Source: Flavobacterium stagni
GTDB taxonomy: Bacteria > Bacteroidota > Bacteroidia > Flavobacteriales > Flavobacteriaceae
Reading direction: 5' to 3'
DNA length: 64,000 nucleotides
Assembly (NCBI RefSeq): GCF_004122105.1
Contig: NZ_SBKN01000002.1
Coordinates: 248,001 to 312,000 of the forward strand
The notes under the pieces were generated by a model that was not told the DNA's origin, ran no database searches, and was given only the letters and a program-made list of their open reading frames with translations. A program made the translations under genes and the position numbers. Numbering within the stretch: position 1 is the stretch's first letter; each line of letters starts with the position of its first letter. This document shows, one piece after another, positions 60,890-64,000 of the stretch.

Positions 60890-60968
60890 AATTATTTTAT
60901 ATGGGCTCCTCAGCTGTTCAAAGTCTCATTACTTTGAGCAATACCAAATAATATACATTAGGATTAGC
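60890..60968. other. gene-free spacer
   Basis: Contains nothing I can name; it leads into repeat R2. Confidence 0.5.
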
Positions 60969-61098
60969 TAATTGCCGAAAGCTAACGGCTAATTCCTATC
61001 TTTATGAAACACTGTAAAAGCAGCTCAAAGTTGGGCAATATATTGAAGTAAAGTAAAAGTTGATCGGGACTCAAAGTCAGGAGACTTTGCGCAGCAGG
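60969..61098 (+). repeat. 130-bp promoter-carrying repeat, copy R2
   Basis: Second copy of the repeat at 60551-60680, with the -7-like box at 60997-61004 and the hairpin AAAGTC-AGGA-GACTTT (61073-61088), which is degenerate in R1. It precedes the 133-residue gene by about 106 bases. Confidence 0.85.
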
Positions 61099-61204
61099 TG
61101 AAGTAATTGACCTTTTTAAAATTCGTTGCTAGAAGATTGTTTTATTGTTACGAGAATATTCAGCAGATTTTTACTTAATTTTGAGTTATTCATAAAAATG
61201 GACG

Positions 61205-61606
61205 ATGCGGATACATGCACTACTACTACTTTTGATTATAGTAATGACTTCTATAAGAAGCTTGACTAAAACAGAATCATTGTTAGGTGCATGGCGGTTA
61301 AGTTCTATTGATAAGAAAGATAATCGATATTGTATTTATGAAAAAGTAAAACAGTTGGATGATAATAGTTTTGGACTCCAGTTTTTACCGAAAGGAAAAT
61401 TAAGAGTTTGTCAAAGCAAGTCTTGGTGCCCTGTGGGTGAAACGACAATTAATTTTGAAACCGTTGAGGGTAGTTGGTCAATGTTAAATGATTCGGTGGT
61501 TCAAATGCAATATCCTCATTTTGACTCACAAGTTAAAGATTCAAGAATTGTCAAATGGGATGATTCAAATTATTTGGTACTCAAAAGACTAAGAAGGTTT
61601 CCGTGA
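61205..61606 (+). CDS. small exported beta-barrel (lipocalin-like) protein
   Basis: 133 residues with a signal peptide (up to about residue 20). The mature part starts 'LLGAWRLSSIDKKDNRYCIYEKVKQL', then alternating strands, two Cys residues in 'RVCQSKSWC' and a 'GSWSMLNDSVVQMQYPHF' stretch: the pattern of lipocalin-like domains that bind small hydrophobic molecules. The stop codon lies inside a repeat shared with 59288-59307, so the C-terminus may be chimeric. Function inferred only. Confidence 0.6.
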   Translation: MRIHALLLLLIIVMTSIRSLTKTESLLGAWRLSSIDKKDNRYCIYEKVKQLDDNSFGLQFLPKGKLRVCQSKSWCPVGETTINFETVEGSWSMLNDSVVQMQYPHFDSQVKDSRIVKWDDSNYLVLKRLRRFP

Positions 61607-61690
61607 TGGTAACCCGTATTTCTTTTCTCTTGCCTCTTTCTACTTTTCTCCCGCAGCCTCTCAGTAGCTCAGGAGTTCAGCCTCTCAGCA
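61601..61690 (+). repeat. stutter repeat block (copy of the 59288 module)
   Basis: CCGTGATGGTAACCCGTATT plus TTCTTTTC and CTCAG-type units, ending at the stop of the converging nucleosidase gene. Identical over about 25 bp to 59288-59312. Confidence 0.8.
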
Positions 61691-61695
61691 GCTTC

Positions 61696-62262
61696 TTAAA
61701 CCAACACCAGCCTCCCATACGCCTCAGCGGCTTTATGCACTTGTTCGGTCCAGTCGGTGGCGGCATTGTCGTCGGCGCCGTCAGAGATGTATTTGAGGCA
61801 TAAAAACGGAATCTTTTCTTGTTGGGCGATGTAGGCAAGGGCATAGGCCTCCATGTCGACAACGGTATACAACGATTCGGCATGCTCCATTTCAAAACTA
61901 TCTCCTGTACCACACACTGCATGCGGGAGTCCGGCAAAAGGTTCGCCATACTCCAAAACCACAGGCACCCCCGCCAACGGCGTTTCATATAAGGCAAACC
62001 CGAGTCCGCGCACATCCATGTCTCTTTGTACAAATTGGGTACAATGCACCACCGTTCCTTTTGGGAAATGGGTACTGCCCACGGTTCCCAAATTGATAAT
62101 GAGCTTCGGTCGTTGGGTCGCCAAGGCTTTGGTCAGCGCATACGCCGCTTGCACCTTACCGATTCCCGTAAACAAAACGTTCTGACCCTCAAAGACATCC
62201 GCCGCTTCAGATTCTAACGCAAAACAAAAAAGGATTTCCTGGGGGGAGAGGGAGCGAATCAT
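61696..62262 (-). CDS. nucleosidase (MTA/SAH nucleosidase-like)
   Basis: 188 residues of the nucleoside phosphorylase superfamily. Visible: 'ILFCFALESEAADVFEG', 'LFTGIGKVQAAYALT', 'IINLGTVGS' and the active-site 'VVDMEAYALAYIAQQ' with Glu and Met, then 'KYISDGADD' with the catalytic Asp. It would cleave the glycosidic bond of a purine nucleoside such as 5'-methylthioadenosine or futalosine. The shorter length (about 190 rather than 230) resembles futalosine-type or minimal members. The substrate is not settled. Confidence 0.85.
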   Translation of the reverse strand: MIRSLSPQEILFCFALESEAADVFEGQNVLFTGIGKVQAAYALTKALATQRPKLIINLGTVGSTHFPKGTVVHCTQFVQRDMDVRGLGFALYETPLAGVPVVLEYGEPFAGLPHAVCGTGDSFEMEHAESLYTVVDMEAYALAYIAQQEKIPFLCLKYISDGADDNAATDWTEQVHKAAEAYGRLVLV

Positions 62263-62315
62263 TGTGGTTATTGTAAATTTTGAATTTTAAATGTTAAATG
62301 GTCCCTTAAAATAGC

Positions 62316-62503
62316 AAATTTCCTTTTTAAACGGTATTAACCTGAAACATTAAACTTGAAACTTGAAACTTTTATATAGCTGCTGAGATTCTGAGCTGCT
62401 AAGCTTCTGAGAAATTCCTAACATGTGTTTTTAAGAATCCAACCCGATCTATAAATTTCTTTTTTAAACGGTTCTAACCTGAAACATTAAACATTAAACG
62501 TTA
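62316..62503. repeat. 40-bp direct repeat and AACCTGAAAC stutter repeats
   Basis: AAATTTCC...AACATTAAAC at 62316-62355 recurs with three mismatches at 62453-62492. Between them lies a CTCAG-type run in inverse orientation (62379-62415). No gene here. Confidence 0.8.
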
Positions 62504-63319
62504 TTACACCGCTACATCATACTCGCGCAACGCATCATTCAACGACGTTTTTAAGTCGGTTGAAGGTTTGCGCTTGCCGATGATTAAAGCACAAGGGACT
62601 TGGTAACTTCCCGCACCGAATTCTTTGGTATAGCTGCCGGGAATAACTACCGAGCGCGCTGGAACTACACCTTTGTATTCTACAGGTTCGGTTCCCGTAA
62701 CGTCAATAATTTTTGTAGAAGCGGTCAAACAAACATTGGCACCCAAAACAGCTTCTTTTTCTACACGTACGCCTTCAACTACGATGCAACGCGAACCGAT
62801 AAAGGCACCGTCTTCGATGATAACAGGAGCGGCTTGCAAGGGTTCTAATACACCACCGATACCCACGCCACCACTCAAGTGAACGTCTTTACCGATTTGT
62901 GCACAACTCCCTACAGTCGCCCACGTATCGACCATCGTACCTTCATCCACGTAGGCACCGATGTTGACATAACTCGGCATTAAAATCACACCTTTTGAAA
63001 TATAAGCTCCGTGACGGGCTACGGCATGCGGTACCACACGAATTCCTTTTTCAGCATAACCACGTTTCAACGGCATTTTGTCGTGGTATTCAAATATACC
63101 CACTTCAAAGGTTTCCATCTTTTGAATCGGGAAGTACAACACTACGGCTTTTTTCACCCATTCGTTCACTTGCCAACCGCCATCAACGGGTTGCGCTACA
63201 CGTAAGGTACCAGCATCCACTAAGTTGATTACTTCGCGAATGGCGTTTTGCGTTGCTTCTTCTTTTAATAATTCGCGGTTTTCCCACGCGTTTTCTATGG
63301 TTTGTTGTAATGCTGTCAT
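62504..63319 (-). CDS. dapD: 2,3,4,5-tetrahydropyridine-2,6-dicarboxylate N-succinyltransferase
   Basis: 271 residues from ATG 63319, 18 bases after an exact promoter box; a start at 63340 would lie in the box. The enzyme adds succinate from succinyl-CoA to tetrahydrodipicolinate in the lysine and diaminopimelate pathway, needed for the cell wall. Visible: an N-terminal 'LQQTIENAWENRELL', then the left-handed beta helix with hexapeptide repeats: 'GAYISKGVILMPSYVNIGAYVDEGTMV', 'GSCAQIGKDVHLSGGVGIGGVLEPLQA', 'VVEGVRVEKEAVLGANVCL'. Length is normal. Confidence 0.97.
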   Translation of the reverse strand: MTALQQTIENAWENRELLKEEATQNAIREVINLVDAGTLRVAQPVDGGWQVNEWVKKAVVLYFPIQKMETFEVGIFEYHDKMPLKRGYAEKGIRVVPHAVARHGAYISKGVILMPSYVNIGAYVDEGTMVDTWATVGSCAQIGKDVHLSGGVGIGGVLEPLQAAPVIIEDGAFIGSRCIVVEGVRVEKEAVLGANVCLTASTKIIDVTGTEPVEYKGVVPARSVVIPGSYTKEFGAGSYQVPCALIIGKRKPSTDLKTSLNDALREYDVAV

Positions 63320-63337
63320 GTCTATAAAATTGAATCG

Positions 63338-63345
63338 CAAAGATA
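63338..63345 (-). promoter_or_regulatory. -7 box TATCTTTG before dapD
   Basis: Exact TAnnTTTG on the minus strand; decides the start at 63319. Confidence 0.65.
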
Positions 63346-63361
63346 ACGGTTTGTTTGTTTT

Positions 63362-64000
63362 TTAAGGAAGGAAGACCGGATTTTTCCAACGGTATCCGTA
63401 CCGAATTTTTTGGTAGGTCCGACCCCAAAACCCTTTTAGTTTGTACTGTCGTTTGCCGACCGACAATTCCCACGGATCCCAGGAATGCAGATGCTGCAAA
63501 CGGGCTTCCCAAGTAGGATAATGTTTTAAAAAATCGCGAATTACCGGACGAAACTCCTTGAAGTACCAGTAATGGTGCAAATACGATTTCGTTTCATGTA
63601 GTCCGCTGGATTGCAAAGCTTCGGTTACGGCAATTTGTTCCATACTAAACAACGGATAGGCCGCATAAAGCACGTCCATCAACGCCTCAGCCTTTTGCAA
63701 TTGGGGTAATTGCCGGTTGGTGAGTCCGATGCAACCCGAATTCCACACTTCAAATTGGGTATCCAAATGCACGATTTCGCCATTAGGTAATCGAAACTGC
63801 TGTTGGTTGCGCAGTAGTTTTTTCATTTTACGGGCAATGCCGCCTTTGTTGGCGTGGAGCGGCCCCTCATTGGCATCCATAAAAACGCTGCCTTGAGCAA
63901 TGGAAGCAAACAAGGGGGAAAGCGATTGCCGCACAATAACATCGGTGTCGAGGTACAGAAAATTTCCTGTATGGGTTTCCAGCATTTGTTGGAGTACCTT
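63362..64000 (-). CDS. glycosyltransferase with D-x-D motif, 5' end outside the window
   Basis: The frame is open to the last base of the window, so the protein starts beyond it; the ATG at 63985 is internal. The visible 212 residues begin near 'NFLYLDTDVIVRQSLSPLF' with the D-x-D nucleotide-sugar site, then 'FEVWNSGCIGLTN', and 'FSMEQIAVTEAL' with an E-Q pair, and a basic end. The pattern resembles capsule or GT8-like glycosyltransferases. It may belong to another surface-glycan gene set continuing past the window. Confidence 0.8.
   Translation of the reverse strand, partial: KVLQQMLETHTGNFLYLDTDVIVRQSLSPLFASIAQGSVFMDANEGPLHANKGGIARKMKKLLRNQQQFRLPNGEIVHLDTQFEVWNSGCIGLTNRQLPQLQKAEALMDVLYAAYPLFSMEQIAVTEALQSSGLHETKSYLHHYWYFKEFRPVIRDFLKHYPTWEARLQHLHSWDPWELSVGKRQYKLKGFWGRTYQKIRYGYRWKNPVFLP

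Overview
The window looks like part of a Flavobacterium-type (Bacteroidota, Flavobacteriaceae) chromosome. The evidence is a SusD-type lipoprotein, a giant adhesin with a gliding-associated (type IX secretion) C-terminal domain, GH97 and GH3 polysaccharide enzymes, 2TM-domain and LytTR signalling proteins, and many promoters with the Bacteroidota -7 box TAnnTTTG (18 exact copies placed just upstream of genes). I see no rRNA, tRNA, CRISPR array, transposase or integrase gene.

Layout. 1-11.5 kb: the end of a polysaccharide utilisation locus (SusD fragment, LamG lipoprotein, glucoamylase-like enzyme, esterase, GH3), then after a terminator a GH97 alpha-glucosidase, a GH43-like/discoidin protein and a sugar/H+ symporter. 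11.6-15 kb: a leftward operon for CreD, two related small membrane proteins, a Coq4-like protein, a winged-helix regulator and a membrane protein. Two copies of one operator-like palindrome (ACTTTG-N5-CAAAGT) lie in front of its two halves. 15-24 kb: an M28 peptidase and the 2,313-residue adhesin. 24-35 kb: mixed housekeeping genes (kdsA, clpS, prmA), a YeeE/YedE pair with a metal-binding HMA protein, a TonB-dependent receptor, and divergent katG/oxyR. 35-39 kb: a LytS/LytTR-type two-component locus with three related 2TM modules. 39-42 kb: heme A synthase, a tRNA nucleotidyltransferase and a YrdC-domain protein.

42-59 kb is a surface-glycan region: a five-gene overlapping cassette (HAD phosphatase, two nucleotidyltransferases, cupin, WavE-like protein), many glycosyltransferases, a polysaccharide deacetylase broken by an in-frame stop, a sugar epimerase, a GT9 transferase and a Kdo-kinase-like protein. 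Inside it, 55.3-57.25 kb holds what looks like a small integrase-less array of integron-type gene cassettes. Each of two cassettes begins with a sequence complementary to the inverse core at its own far end, and one junction is an attC-like palindrome. This is the most unusual feature I found.

59-63.4 kb is rich in short imperfect repeats (CTCAG, CAGTCG, AACCTGAAAC and TTCTTTC families) and in a 130-bp repeat that carries a promoter-like box and precedes each of two small genes. A nucleosidase and dapD follow, and the window ends inside a glycosyltransferase gene.
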